64,000 nucleotides of DNA from Progne subis subis. Lineage: Eukaryota > Chordata > Aves > Passeriformes > Hirundinidae. The first letter of the stretch is position 1. The number at the start of each line of letters is the position of its first letter. The stretch lies in contig JAKJHU010000046.1 of NCBI GenBank assembly GCA_022316685.1, forward strand, positions 1,542,001-1,606,000. The letters are read 5' to 3'. Position numbers and translations under genes: made by a program. Under the pieces are notes generated by a model. That model made no database searches and was not told the origin of the DNA. It saw only the letters and a list, made by a program, of their open reading frames with translations. Shown here piece after piece: positions 1 through 14,000 of the stretch.

Positions 1-2196
1 ATGACTGGACACCCATAAGGAAAACAGAGAACAGGGCATGCTGCATTTTTCACTTTCCCCATGTAATCTTTCAGCCTCCAGTTGTTTCCAGCTCAAAATT
101 TCCTGAGCACTCTGTCTTTTCTCGTGCAAGGCAACACTCTGTGGATACATCTTTCAAGAACTCATCTTGTAAGCGAATATTTTGCATCTACAAATGCCTT
201 TGCCAAAGCTGTACCACATGTCTACTACCTGCATTTATTTAGAATCTGGCTTCTACTAGCTTGACTAAATAACACTTCAGTCCCACCTTGTATGAGAGTG
301 AACAGTTGATCCTGATGTGTCCTCTTACACCATGACTGATTTTTTCAGCTTCTGTACTTTCTTCCTTTCAACTGTTACTTTTCAAGAAAATGTTCTATGT
401 TCCTCCAAATACATTCTTTATCTTTGTTTATTGTTTTTCTCTGAACTCTTTCCAGTGCTGTTACAGCTTTTCAGAATTGACAGAACAGAACTATCAGCAT
501 TATCCAAGGTGTGGATTTCTTTGATGGCTTAAAGATATTTTGTCTTCTGTACCTTTTTCTCTAGTCCTTGCTTTATGGTTCCAAATTTTTGGGTAACTAC
601 TTCCTAGGGAAAATATTAATATAGAATTTCCTTTGTGTATGATTAGAAACCTCCGACAATGTATTCTAAAAGACAAACATACTCCTTTTTTCTAAGGCAA
701 TGAAATAATAGGTATGTTTTTATCTTGACCTTAGATAAGGTGGTAATAGATACAGTTGTCAACCAAACCAACAGAAAATATTTTTATACCCTAAGTGTAT
801 TTTCAGTGTCAACTTTCTGCCACCCAAATTGTTTTTTTAAGTAGAGATATGACTGATAAAAATATTTGCTACAGATGTGAATAGAGTCATACATGCTTCT
901 TCTATATTAACATACAGAAAGGGAACAATTTGCCTCTACATTTCACACTACCTATGAAGCCTGCATTTTCTGGAAGAGGGATGAAATACAACTGTATCAT
1001 CTCTTATTGCCACAAAGCTGAAGCTTGAAGTTATCTGTATCTATGAAACATACTGGGAAAGTCAGAAACAAATATATCTGACCAGGAAAACATAAATTTA
1101 TCAGTTATCAATAAATAAGGAAAAAACATCTAAAGGCTTATTTAATAACAGTTCTGACAAATCAGTTCAGTAGCTACTAAAGGTCTTCTCCCTTCCTTAC
1201 AATTCTTTTTCCTCTAAAATGTTGTTGCTGGTGGTTTCATGCTGCTCACGAGGGCTCATGGACAGACCCAGCTGGATGAAGCCTGGTTTGGCTGGGGAGC
1301 TGGCTGTGCACAGGAGTGACCCAGCTGGACTAGTTCCTCGTAGCAAGCATCTACCTGCTCCAACAGGTCTAACTGGATGGGATCTTCTGTGCGTACCAAC
1401 GGCTGTCACAGGACTTTTATTTTCATTAAGTTCTCAATGGAGGCTCTTGCAATCTAATTTTACATGTGTTTTGTGTTAGTCACATTTGCAATTGCCCAGG
1501 TTACCCCCACCTCCTCATTATGTTATTATAATTGAGACTTGACTAATTGAAACCATAGGTGCAGTTTTAGAGCGAGACATAATTTTCCTGTAATAATGCA
1601 CAACTCCCCCTTCCTTTTTTCCTCCAGTGGAACCATGGGAAATTCAGAGACAACACCTTTCAGTAAAAAGCTTTTAAACATTGATCATATGCAGAAAGTC
1701 CACTGATGAATTGCGGAATCATCACTTTCTTACCCTTCACCTCTCCGTTCCTCAAAATATGAAAAGACAGAAATTTGATGAATAGACTAAAGACATAATG
1801 CCATCTCAGGAAGGCATCATACAGGAGACACAATGGAGAAAGGACATGTACCTTTGCATCTCACATAATTTTTGACTTTCCCAGGGGGTGGACAAGAGCA
1901 TATGCCAGAGCAGGGCTAATTGCTGCTCTAACGCATGGTGGTTGCCTTCTTTCAACAGCTGTTCTATAGCCCAGAATACAGAGTTGAAAGTGCTCCATCC
2001 TTTCCCCAGATGCTCCCATCACCTCCCCCAGCAGACTTCCAGTCTGGAGGTTGGGAAAGCCTTGGGGAAAAGTGGCTCAAGGGGCTTGTTACTTTGCCTT
2101 TGAAGATGAAGATCTACTGCAGAATGAATGCACCACTACAGACCTGGCCAAACAAATAATGCACAAACAAAGGCAACTCCAATTTTATATAGAATT

Positions 2197-2230
2197 AAAA
2201 AAAAAAAAAACCAACAAAACAAACAAACCC
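2197..2230. repeat. Poly-A run grading into (AAAC)n
   Basis: Fourteen consecutive A (2197-2210) followed by an A/C-rich stretch 'ccaacaaaacaaacaaaccc'. No upstream retroposed body is recognisable. Confidence 0.85.
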
Positions 2231-5200
2231 AAGTAATATTCATTTTTACATAATTATGCTAAATAGAAAAATTATACCAGGTATATTTTTTTGAAATCTT
2301 TCAAATTTAACTTTCTGTGTATATACATCAGTTTGTATTTAGTTACTACATTACCATCTACCCACATCTAAATAAAAAGATATTTTTAAGACAAAGTAGT
2401 ACATTAACATCTTAGAAGTCCAAAATAATAAATTACAAGCATAATGTTATTAGAAATGGAGGTCAATAAATGTACTTTACATTTTTTTTTGTTGTTAAAA
2501 ATGTGAATGTGAGGTAGAAAGACCACAATTACTTGCACGGAGAAGAACTGCACCATTTTACTATCAGTAGTGCTAGGGCAAGTATCTTCTAACCTCTGCC
2601 TTCCCCAACTGCCCTTCAATATCCCTAAACCATGGCCAGTTTTATGGGAGAAATGTTTGTGGGGTTACTCTATGATGGGCTAAAACCCCAACATTAATTT
2701 TCTGTTTCTTTCACTCAGTCCAGTTCCCTGCCTCACTTCAGAATGCAACCCAACAGATTATATTAGTACACAAGAGAAAGCACAAATTAGGGACAGGGAG
2801 AACATGCTTGGGATACACTATAATCTCCATGAGCAAGGTACAGAAATTTCCTAATTTTCTTTAGATACAGATACAGGAAAACACTGCTTTCTTGTCACTC
2901 TTAAAGACTAAGACTGTATTGTCTGCCATAGAAATGTAGTGAGCACTTCTAAAAATAATGAATTTGCACATAGCTATACTACCATACTATGCCACATAGC
3001 AATTTTCTTTTTCTTCAAATGACCAAATGAATCGATAGAGAATTCACAGCTTAAGGACTGGAGGTGTAAGACAATTAGTGCTGGTGGGCACAGACATTTT
3101 TCTGGAATGAACCACCTCTATGGCTGGCATTTGGTGATAGACACAGAAGGGAAACAAGAGCAGACTGCACTGCTATCCCTGCTCAGCTAGGAGGCTTTCA
3201 AGGCTTGCTGATCCTCAGGACAATCCTGCTGCCCTCCCTCTACTCTGCTTCTTCACCCTAGCCACAGGCTCATGTTTTGCCATCCCTGAAAATTACTCAG
3301 ACTCAGAATCACATTTCCTTCTGCTTCTTAACGCTGTTTCCTTCAAGTCTGAAGTCTCTCTTGGGGATTCCTGTACCCTTGAGTATTTACAGCTTAATTG
3401 GCCCACGCATCTCTGGTTTTTTCTATGCTTGCAGAACTCTGTTTCAGCTGCCATCCCTGCCTGGGGTGTGCTCCTCCCTGCTGGTTGCGCAAATTTAGGT
3501 TCCTGCCTTCCCATGCAAACCAAAGGCAACACTTCCCAAGTGATCAGTTAGGAAAAATGCATCAACTCCTAGTCCACAGGCACTCCCATGTCAGAACCTA
3601 TTCATTACTGATAAAGTAAAAATTACTATTATATTAACATTCACAAGACCAGTAAATACACTTTACCACAGTTCTAAAATGACAGCAAACAAATATGGAG
3701 ATGAATGCTAATTTAGGAAGATGACACCTAAATACAGACACTGGAACTGGAGTGGGGAAGAACTGCACTCTGAGATTTCTTATAGCTCCCATAATCTGAA
3801 ACAGATTTGCACGTGTAGTTTGTACAGCTGCTCCCTCAGAATACAGTCAAGGTTTCATGCTGGCACTAGGTTTCCACAGACAAGTTTAAGTATTAACTTC
3901 AAACTATTTCTTTAAAACATAAATACTAAAAAAATCTTAAACACTGGAAAAGGTAGTCTTACACATAAGGAATACAGCATAAGTTGTTGCACCTTTCTAG
4001 GTAAGTGCTGAAAGCTTTAAGCACTGTTAGAAACATAAAGACAACATCATTTTAGCTACTAAAGGAGGTGTGGAAGTTGTTCTCATCTGCAGTATATGAG
4101 TGTTGTTATGCAGTATATTTTGCAACATCCTTAAAATGAGGCAGATCAGATTAATTGCACTCACAGGCATTACTGAAACCCTAAAGCAAAGAGCAGCTCC
4201 AGCCAGAGCTCTGAAACTATTTTATAATTCTGAAATTATCACTATCATGTACTTAGGACACACTTGCACACCACATTATTATTTTACAACTAGTTCCCCC
4301 AGGTACTGGTAGCTTTCCAGATAAATTAACTTCTAATACGTTATGGGAACATTGTTATTTCGGGTCAACATTTTCAATATGAACTCATTGTCTCCGTGAA
4401 GCAAAGAAATATTATAATCCATTAATATCTCTTTCAACAAAAAGGATGAGATCTTCCCCTGGTTATGCTGATAAACACTTTGGTGTCAAAACTAAGCCTC
4501 TTTATCATGATAACCTAGAGTAATGGTCTGCTGCTCCAGGCACTTTACTTTACAGATGAAAAATCAGTTCTACTTTCATGGAATTAGATTAATGCCATAA
4601 CAGGAAATACTTCTGGGGCTGAACTTGCTTCATGCCTTCAAAGCTGGCTGTAAATTTAAAATACTTCCTGAACTCAAAAGATAAGACAGGAGAGAAGGAA
4701 AAAGAAAACCACTGAACTGACCCTCTTTCTGAAGAAAAATATTGCTTCCTGAAAAAGCTGTCAAAAGCTACTTGCTAAGGGCATTGTGCCTCAGAAGGCC
4801 CAGGGCAAGTCTGGTTTAGTTGAACATGAGGATACTGGGTATATATCAGACACTTGCCATAAATCTGTTCCTTCCGTAATCCTCTATGATAAACTTTTTT
4901 TTCGTCATCTTACTTGGCAAAAGCTGGAGTAATAACTTTCTCAGCTTCTCACAAATACAAAACAGCTTGCTATTTTATGTACAATATTTTTCAAGGATTA
5001 CAGTTTTGCAAACTGAAAAATGTTGACCCCAGGCCTTAAAATTGGATTTCAATGGTGAAAATGGACAACAAGCAGCAAATTCAGTAACATCTTTATACAT
5101 AAATAGCCTTACAATAAAAGATATAAGGCACTCTTAAGAGGAATTTAACATTTATAGGAACAGAACCCAAAGTCTGATACAAAATATTACTATAAAGGCA

Positions 5201-8200
5201 GACTTCAGGGAATTCTGTGTTAACTTTGTCAGGACAAGGAAGGTTTTCTTTAGTTTCCTTTCCAAATGGACAATATATACTAAGGAGTGTGGAATACATT
5301 TGATGTGGTATACACTTAAATGCATGTAATATCACATCATTAAAAACTGAGGATCAAATATCTTAGCTAATTTACAATACATTACAATTTACAATAACAT
5401 TTACATACTCAGAACCTTAAGTTAGAAAATCTGAGGACAATAATATATGTGATTTCTATCCACTCTAGATCAACAGTTGTGCCTATTTGGGCCAACATTT
5501 TTATAGCTCATGTAATCCTTTTTGCCTTTTATGTTTGCTGCACTCAGTACATTCCAGCAGCTAGAAAAAAACCTCCACTTACTGTCTTGGTTCCCTCTTC
5601 ACACTTCACCTCTGTAACATTACTGGTTCATGATGCATGGGTTTAAATGCTTATGCCTGTGCTAAGGCACCCTTCACTTGACCATGAAGTAAAATTATTA
5701 GCTGGAAAAACTAAACAGGAAAGGAAGTTTTATTGACCAGCTCAAATCTCAAACCAGCACAAAAGGGAGAGTCAGTTACTTTCTTGTAATTATTCATGTT
5801 CAGGCTTCCATGCCACATGTTGAGAACTGCCTATTCTGAATGCCAACTTTACCACCAGGTTCAAACAGGTAAATAAAGAGCCCACCCACAAATCACCACC
5901 AGGCTTCAAAGGTTGTATCAGATCCACAAGATGCATAACCTGCAGCTCACTACTCTCTACTCATCTCTAAGCATCAATTTAATCAGTAGGAAAAACTACA
6001 GAGGTTTGCTAAAGATGAGTGGGAGTTGAGAGAATGCTGTGAAAAGGGTACATAAGTAATGCAACCAACTGAATTTTATGACAGAATTGTGTAAAGCATG
6101 CATTTACACATTTTTGAGAGATCAGCTTGAAGCTGAAACACACACACAGCTGTTCAAATGTTCAGAAAGACTGTAGCAAACCAGTTGCTTTTCTTTGTAG
6201 ATTATAACTGAGCTTTTCACAGATTAGAATTGGATACATTATTCTGCTAATATTCTCTGTAATACAAGACTGGATGCTGAAAAAAAAACCAGCACTGCAG
6301 CAGGACCTAGCATACAGACAATTCAATCTTTGACCTTACAGTACGCTCAAAAGTCCATGAAAGAAAAAATCCTCAAAAATCTATTTTAAGATCCCCCCAC
6401 TATAAATTGCACCCTAAATACCCATTATTACTCCCATATACAGAATCCATTCATAATAGCCAATCCTCAGAGATTTGTTGTTTGTTTTTTGTTTTTTTTT
6501 TTGAAGGATTTCAATGTTACTACGAGAGTTCTTTTTGCTTTTAAGTCCCCAAGATCAAGTACTTCCTCCTGAATCCCTTATGCTATTGCAGACACATGCT
6601 GCAATTCAGGAACAAACAAGCTTAGCACCAGGGAAATGCAGGATTTCAGACCAGCCTTATCCAAGTAAAATATACTTTTATAAACCATATCTAAATAGTA
6701 CTGAAACTATCCTGTAAGAAATGGCAGCTACATTGCACCAGTTAATGCAACAATAGGACTGTCTGCTTCTAGGATAAAGCAAACTTGCTAAACAACACAT
6801 CATTGGCATTTAACTCCTTTGAAAACTGTACTCATTGATGAAGATTGTTAGGGAGACAGAACTAAATCTTAGTCTCGTATGTGTTTTTCCTGTCAATGTT
6901 TTACTCCTAAGACATCTGGAAACCACGGGATTCAAAGGGAAAACGTAAGATCACACCTGCATATCTATCTTAGGTCACCATATGGAGCAGAATATTATCT
7001 TTTCCACTAATTTCTATAGACATATTTTATGCTGATGCATTATTAAAGAATAATAAGAGTATTGACTTCACAAGAATGTTATATTAAGTTAAATTAACAG
7101 TGGTTTCATCTATGAAGTGGCAAATGTATGAAAAAGTCTCTATTAAAAGAAAAGGTAGGATATTACAGTGACATCAGAAACACATAAAAGGAAAGCAATA
7201 AAAAGGAATATAAACTAATCAGTAAACTAATTTTCTTCAGTGTTTTATTTTCTTCACGGGTTGAGTTGGCTTTCTTTTAGAGACGGATTTGGTTTTTTTT
7301 ATGGAAGACTTGCTGAATGTGAGACCTTGCCTTTTCTACAAATAAATATGTCAGTCTGACATCAGGATTGCTGAAAGGAAGGTTCCTACAATAGGCAGGT
7401 ATTGTGCTCTGTGAGGCTGGCACAGGACACCAGCACCCCACAAGTGTCAAGTTTCCCTAGAAATCTCTACAAAGCTATAGATAGCATTGCACCCCATCTC
7501 TGCTTCCACAACACTTCCTCGCATTCACAGACATCTGTTACTTTTCTCTTTCTTTCACAGCACTGACATTCCTCTTACTGTTATGGGCTGCAGACCACAC
7601 ATGACAACAGCAAGGCTATACAACACAGGTCACCTGAAAGAAAAACCATTTGGATCTGCTATATGGGAAAATATGAATTAAGGACATCCATTTCAGTAAC
7701 CTATTCATTTGTTTTTCTGGAGTTAAAAGCATCATCATGAAAGGATTAAGCTCCTTTGTGAAATGGATATGTCATGTAGAAACTTCAGTCTAAGACTTCA
7801 GCCTTATCTATTATTCACATGTGACAGAAATTTTTATAAATTAGCATTACTCCTGTCAGAATGTTGTTATATTTGCATGTGTTTAACAAAATGCTGCTTT
7901 CTTACACCTACACTCACTAGAAATAGAGCAAACATTTCAGACTTTTCATAAAAGAAAGCCACAGAAATACTGCTGTCCTAAACCTCAAACCCTCAATTTA
8001 ATAAAAGGGAGGCTTTTCAAGCCTGAGTAGAAGCTGTATCTTTTACTCCTTGAATCTTTCACTGTGAAGTTTATTACTTCAATTATTGTAATACATCAAA
8101 TCTAGAGAAAGACAAGATGCATGAGCAGAACATGTGATCACGACAGGCACCAGCTGTAACACTCATTCATCTACTGGTGTCTGTATTTGTTACAAAAGGG

Positions 8201-10627
8201 GTGGAAGACTTCACTTGAGTGAGCTCAAACAATCCTTTTCTGTCCCACATGGATACCACATCAATATCCACTTTTGTGAGAGCCTAGTCTTCCAGAAAAT
8301 ATTTGTTTTAATAGAAAAGAACTGGAATACTCAATTTGTTTGGTATATTTAAGAAAATACTCTACAGATTTTCTCCTGAGAACATATACTTGGTATTTAT
8401 GAGCAGGCTTGTACTACAAACAGTGACTCACAGGAAAAAAAACCCAAACAATTTTTGAGGTGGCAACAATGTTACTGCTAATCATTAGCAGTACCTAATG
8501 GATGGAATTTTTTTTAATATTTCACAATTCAATTCTAAGGGTGAACATCATCTTTTGGAGTGCTGTGCTGCGGGTGGTAAGGGAAGAATGCTGTCAGCTG
8601 GATGCATTTTGCTGCAGCAGAAATGTTTATAATACAATATACAACAATATTTAACCTAGAACAACTCAGTTCCTGCTGATGTAACTACTCTGTGGATGCT
8701 GACAAGCTCCATGATGAGACTTCTAATTCTTTGCCACATATAATTACGTGCCCCAAAAGGACTGAGCAGCTTTAACACAACTGCATGGGAGACACATAGG
8801 AAGGTGTTTCAGCTCCCCCTGTGATGAGCCCCAGGCAGCTCTGTCCCACAGCAGATGCAGCAATGCCAGGGCACAGCAGCTCCAGGGCTATTCTGCACAC
8901 TGCCCACCCGCACTCGAGCTAAGTAAAGTACACTGAGCCAACCTGAGCTGAGAAAACCTGACCTAGAGCAGTGCAAATGTACACAATGTCCTTGTACAGT
9001 AACACAGAGCCCTTCTAGGGAGCCCTCAGCCTGAGAGCAAACACTGGACACTGACACTGATGTCACACCAGGCTGTGTCTGCAAAGGTTATGCTGACAAA
9101 TGCCTATTTGTAATTCAAGAACAGACATAAAAAAGGTGTGAATGAGTTTTTGAGGGCAAAACTGATTAGCAAATCTGTACAGAAAAAAAAAAATTTAGAA
9201 CAGGCTCTCACTGCAGACAGGGCAAAACACTGGCATGGTTTTACTGAGGTCCCACTAAGACCATATCCAAAGAAAAAGAAATTAAATTAAATGGGCAGAA
9301 ATACAACCCGTTCACACTTCACAGAAGCCACACTCAGACTATTTAAGAAACGAGCAACCCTGCAAAAAAAGCATGCCACAAAGAATCATTGAATGGCTAC
9401 CACATCTTCCTCATCTTCCCACTATTTTCTTTTGAAAGTATTTGCTGATTACTTTGTTGTGTTTATCTATAAATCTAACCTTACAAATCTTAAGTACAAA
9501 CAGCCTGTATGAATATTTGGTGCTATGAAAACATAAATTATTTTTTAGCTTCATTTTGAGCAAAGCCACAGGCAATTGCTAGGGTTTGGTGTAGGAGGGT
9601 GGCAGAGTGATAAAATTCTTTTCAAGGCTACAACTGATCCTTTGGAAATGACTGACTGTTCTGGCATCAAGCCAAGTGTAGCAGCCCACATTTTATAATT
9701 GCCAAGTTTGTTTTGTTGCTTTGGGGCAATTGTTTGGTGTTTTCTTGGTCGTTGTTTGTTTGTTTTACCTTACTGCTACTGGATATACAGTAGACTTAGT
9801 CTCTAAAGCAGTGTAAGTCTACACTCTTGGGAGATTCCCACATATGCAACATTTTGTGAGTTGTCTAAACAATGTAAAACAAAACCACAAAACAACTTTA
9901 AAAAAAACCCCTTTGCATACCAATTCAAAACAATGTAAACAAGACAGATACTCTTTTTTTTACACATGGGACTTTCAACTTCCTGAAAGCTGAACTGTCA
10001 GAAACCACTTACAAACAAGCAATCTGATTGCTGATCAGAGTGTCTTTCAGTTTGCCCTCTTCCTCACCAGCATCACCAAACCACACATACTGACTCGGGT
10101 CTTAAGGCAAGGACTATTCTCACATGCTGGTAATTGATTCATTCATTTTGTATTTACCCTCCCAAAAGCTAGATGAATGATTTTTTTCTTTCCTTTTTAT
10201 CTTTTGATCTCCAATTCCCTATCACCAGAATATTTAGGAAAGCAAAAAATACTAACCAGATACACCCTCAAAGTTTACCTTTTTGAGAAAAACTTACTGC
10301 TCGGGAAAAAAGAAAAACTCACTGCAAAAAAGCAAAATTCATTAAATAATTTTGAATAAATTACAGTCATACATCCTCAGCTGAAATAGTGTTCAGCTCT
10401 TGGGAGCCAGAAGCAGGATTCTGTGATTGCAGGCAGACCTGGTGCATGAAAACAGAGTAAGATAGCCACAACTAAATTTAGAACCAGGATGCCACAATTA
10501 TGTGGTATCATATAATTAAGATATACTATGCTTTATACGAGATTGAAAAAATGGAAGGATAATTAATACAAAAAAAGAAATACACATCTACGAATACGTG
10601 CCGTGTTAGGGCTTGTCCACATTGCAA

Positions 10628-10660
10628 CATATATATACATACATATATATATATATATAG
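10628..10660. repeat. AT/ATAC microsatellite
   Basis: Alternating (AT)n with interspersed 'acat' units, directly upstream of the minus-strand CR1 tail. Likely length-polymorphic. Confidence 0.9.
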
Positions 10661-10674
10661 TAAACCAGACTGTA

Positions 10675-10745
10675 ATAGTATCATAGCCAATAAGGTTGAA
10701 AAAGACCTCCAAGATCGTCAAGCCTAATCTCCAATCCAGTTTGTA
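10675..10745 (-). repeat. Short CR1-type LINE 3' tail
   Basis: Plus-strand 'atcatagccaataaggttga' followed by 'aaaagacctccaagatcgtc' and 'aagcctaatctccaatccag' reads as the reverse complement of a CR1 3' end. It is the only CR1 in the window in the same orientation as ADK. Sequence beyond 10745 no longer matches anything I recognise. Confidence 0.7.
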
Positions 10746-10754
10746 CTCTGGTAA

Positions 10755-11060
10755 CTCATAGCCAGACTATTCGTGGAACGTCTCCGTGTTTGTAGACTGA
10801 AAGCACATCTTGCCGCTCCCTCGATGCGGGGTCCGTTCAACACCACTCGTGCAACAGTGACTGCCACACAGCTACTGCTGGTTTCTGCAGGCAAGCCTTA
10901 GGACTCCTCAGCCTTTGCACACATTAGCCTATTCCATTCAGAAGTTACAAGTGTTTCCTCCCAACCTGCCCACGCTAACGAGATCCATATGGGGTCACCC
11001 TTCTTTGACATAACTGCTTCCTCCACATCAAGCACCTCATACAAAATCGCTCTTTCTTGA
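10755..11060. other. CpG-richer unique segment of unknown origin
   Basis: Starting just after the CR1 tail, roughly 300 bp hold about ten or more CpG, including a cluster at 10769-10850, while neighbouring kilobases have very few. I recognise no repeat family or coding sequence. Could be a decayed insertion or a hypomethylated regulatory patch. Confidence 0.4.
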
Positions 11061-14000
11061 TGCCACAGCCAGCTTCAAGCTTCAGGAAGGACACCGAGAA
11101 CAATTGCTCATTGTCTCTGATACTGTGGGCACTAAAGGACACCCAAAACTACCATGTGGGAAGTTTAAAATTAAAAATTCTACTTCATCCACATACTACT
11201 CAAGTGTATGACTTGTTACTCCAGGAGGCCACAAAGGGAGACGTTTGAAAAACTATTGTTTACTTGTAGAAAACTGATAAACCTCCAGAACTCTTGCGCA
11301 ACATGCCACTGCCTTGAGCTGAGGAAGACCCTGAGCTGCAGAGTACAGAATGCTGAGAGGGTATTTTGTGCATATTTCCCTGCAGCATGGCTATGATTTA
11401 CTCTTCCCTCAGAACTTCCTGTACTCTATCAGCTCACTCAAGAGTTGTAAATGTTGCTCTTGCTTTGTTCCACGGTTTTATTTCTCATTTACATTTCTAT
11501 TTTATTCTGTTGAAGAAAGTATTTTAAAGAAAATAAGCAGTACCTTAAAACCCAGTTTTTATATGTTTATCTAATGAGAGTGATATAAAAGGAAGGGAAA
11601 GAGTTTATGTATAAACAGCATTGATTTAAAGCAACTAGAGGGGCTGAGGCTAACTCTTGTTTTTGAACTTAAAAGGAAAATCAATGACAGTAACTTTGTC
11701 AAACCATGCTTGAACATTTGTATTAAACTATGTCCCTATAAGTTTGGAGAGCACCTTAAACTATCAAGATCAATCCGAGCACAAAGTACACCTGAACAAA
11801 GCATTGCTCAAAGTAGCATAACTCCCATTTAGCTAAATCCAGCTGTCAATAATCCTGCTACACCCCAGCTGGAGCAGCATGGCCACCTCTGAAAGCAGCC
11901 TTGTCCAACTGCTTTCCAGCCAGTCATAAACAGCTACAACTGAAATATCACCTTTGAAAGTGATAATAAATGTTGTGCATTTCATAGCAAGTTAAGTCAT
12001 TTTCATTATTTCTGTCACGTATGCTGCTTCTTGGGAGAATTCACTTAAATCCACAGGAATTTCCCTAACTAAATCCGTTTTGACAAAGCAGCAGCTTGAA
12101 AGTGTGCTTAATTTTGCATCTGAAAATTTTTTTTCTGAAATTAAATTATTTTTCCTTTCTTTTTTAGGATTAGCTTGCTGGAGTCAGACGACAAGTTATA
12201 TATGTTTATTAAACTCACTACCATTTACATTAAAAATTCAAATATCCATTATGAACATACAACAGTGTTAAATAAAATTTTAATTAGCAATTATACAGCA
12301 TAGTCAACATAATGCATCAAATATTTGGGTGATCTTACCAGGATATAATCTCTTATAAAAGAGATATGAGATGTATATAACAAAAGTACGAGCAAAATTG
12401 GAGAAAAATTACACTTAGATTTATGGTTAGATTTGAGCCACCAACCACAGGCACTCATATTAGCACAAGGCACATCAAACACCACTGGTCTGGGGCTCCT
12501 AAGGCCAACAATCACTGAACTTTAACCACATATGTCTGGAGAAAATGATTTGTTTGCTTTATTGTGCTGAACCAATGTAACCCTCTCAGGAAAACCACAC
12601 TAAACCAAATGAGGTATCCCACATCCTAAGAAAGTATCTTCAATATGCTGAATAAAAACATGAGTAGCATTACCTATGGTACTCTAAACTCTCTTATAAC
12701 GTGCTCTTTGCCCCCTCTCATTTAATTTCCTTCTATACTGTGAAAAGAGTCACAACTCCTATGTATGACAACCTGCTGCAGACTGTACCCTTACAGCTCT
12801 TTAGATGATTTATGAGGTCCAGGACTCAGTTTTAAAGGCTCACGTGACTGTGGGCTACCGAATCCTGCAGCTCATCAGCAGGAGGGATTCCAAGAATGAC
12901 AAGATGAATTTTTATATTTTACATCAAATTACAGCAAGCAACAGAAATCTTCCATGTGACACAAGGAAATTAAACTATAAAATAAATTACAAAGTATAGA
13001 GAACATTATCTTGAAGGAGATTTAAAAAAAGAATCTCTGGAGACTAAACCAACCATCCTTGTAGTGTAATCCCTCTCCTTCCACACACTTAAAATCCAGG
13101 ATTTTGTTGCAAAATGGCAGCAATCTGTTTATTGTGGAAAGTTAGAGGGAGTCACGATGACAAAAGAATGAAATCCAATTTTTCTGGCCCATTATTACCG
13201 AAACAGCAGAGACTATCAGGGGGTTGAAGGATCTGTGGTATTCCATTATTTGAAACATTATGCCAAACAAGGCTATACAAAGTAAGACAAAGGCAGATCA
13301 ACCATATGTGCACCCTTTTACAATGAATTTTAGACAAAAAAACACTTTATATCAGACATTACAAGCTAAGAGCTTTTGAAAAACAAACAAACTATAAAGT
13401 TTAATATAAAAACCAGTGTACTGAGAAAATTTGGGAAAGCTGTTTTCTCATCAGAGGTTTCGGTAATGAAAAAATTTTATGGCAATTACAAAGCCAAATG
13501 AGTCATTAATAATAATCCTTAACATCTGGGAAGAACTGGGTAGTTTATTATAATATATTCTCAAACATTTGTGGCAATAAACATTACACAGAAGATGAAC
13601 TCCAATGTTTCACAGGATTTCTAAGAGCTTTTCATTGTTTTTAAACAAGAGATTTTAATTTGGGAACCTCTTTTACGCTTGCTCTAAAAGTTGTTATGCA
13701 TTTGTTGTATCAGGCAAATATTAACTCCCCCTAATTTGCACAAGGCTTATTTTTGAACCATCATCCGTTCCAGGGCAGTCATCATTTCTGAGTATTGCTA
13801 GGCAAACCTATCAGCGAAGGCCAACAGAACTCCAAGCAAATAATACTCATGTAGAATTTACAGCTAACATATTTTATGCATTTTATCAAAATTCCATATT
13901 TAGCTACAGCTTTTCAACTTGAAAGGACTGTAAACACATCCTAGACTTGGCCCAAAATCCTGTAAAGGATTGTTGTGTAAGATTATTCCTAATTTATAAC

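Noticed and set aside
1197..1479. Overlapping sense and antisense frames near 1.2-1.5 kb
   Set aside because: Short, mutually overlapping, locally higher GC reduces stops; nothing recognised in either translation.
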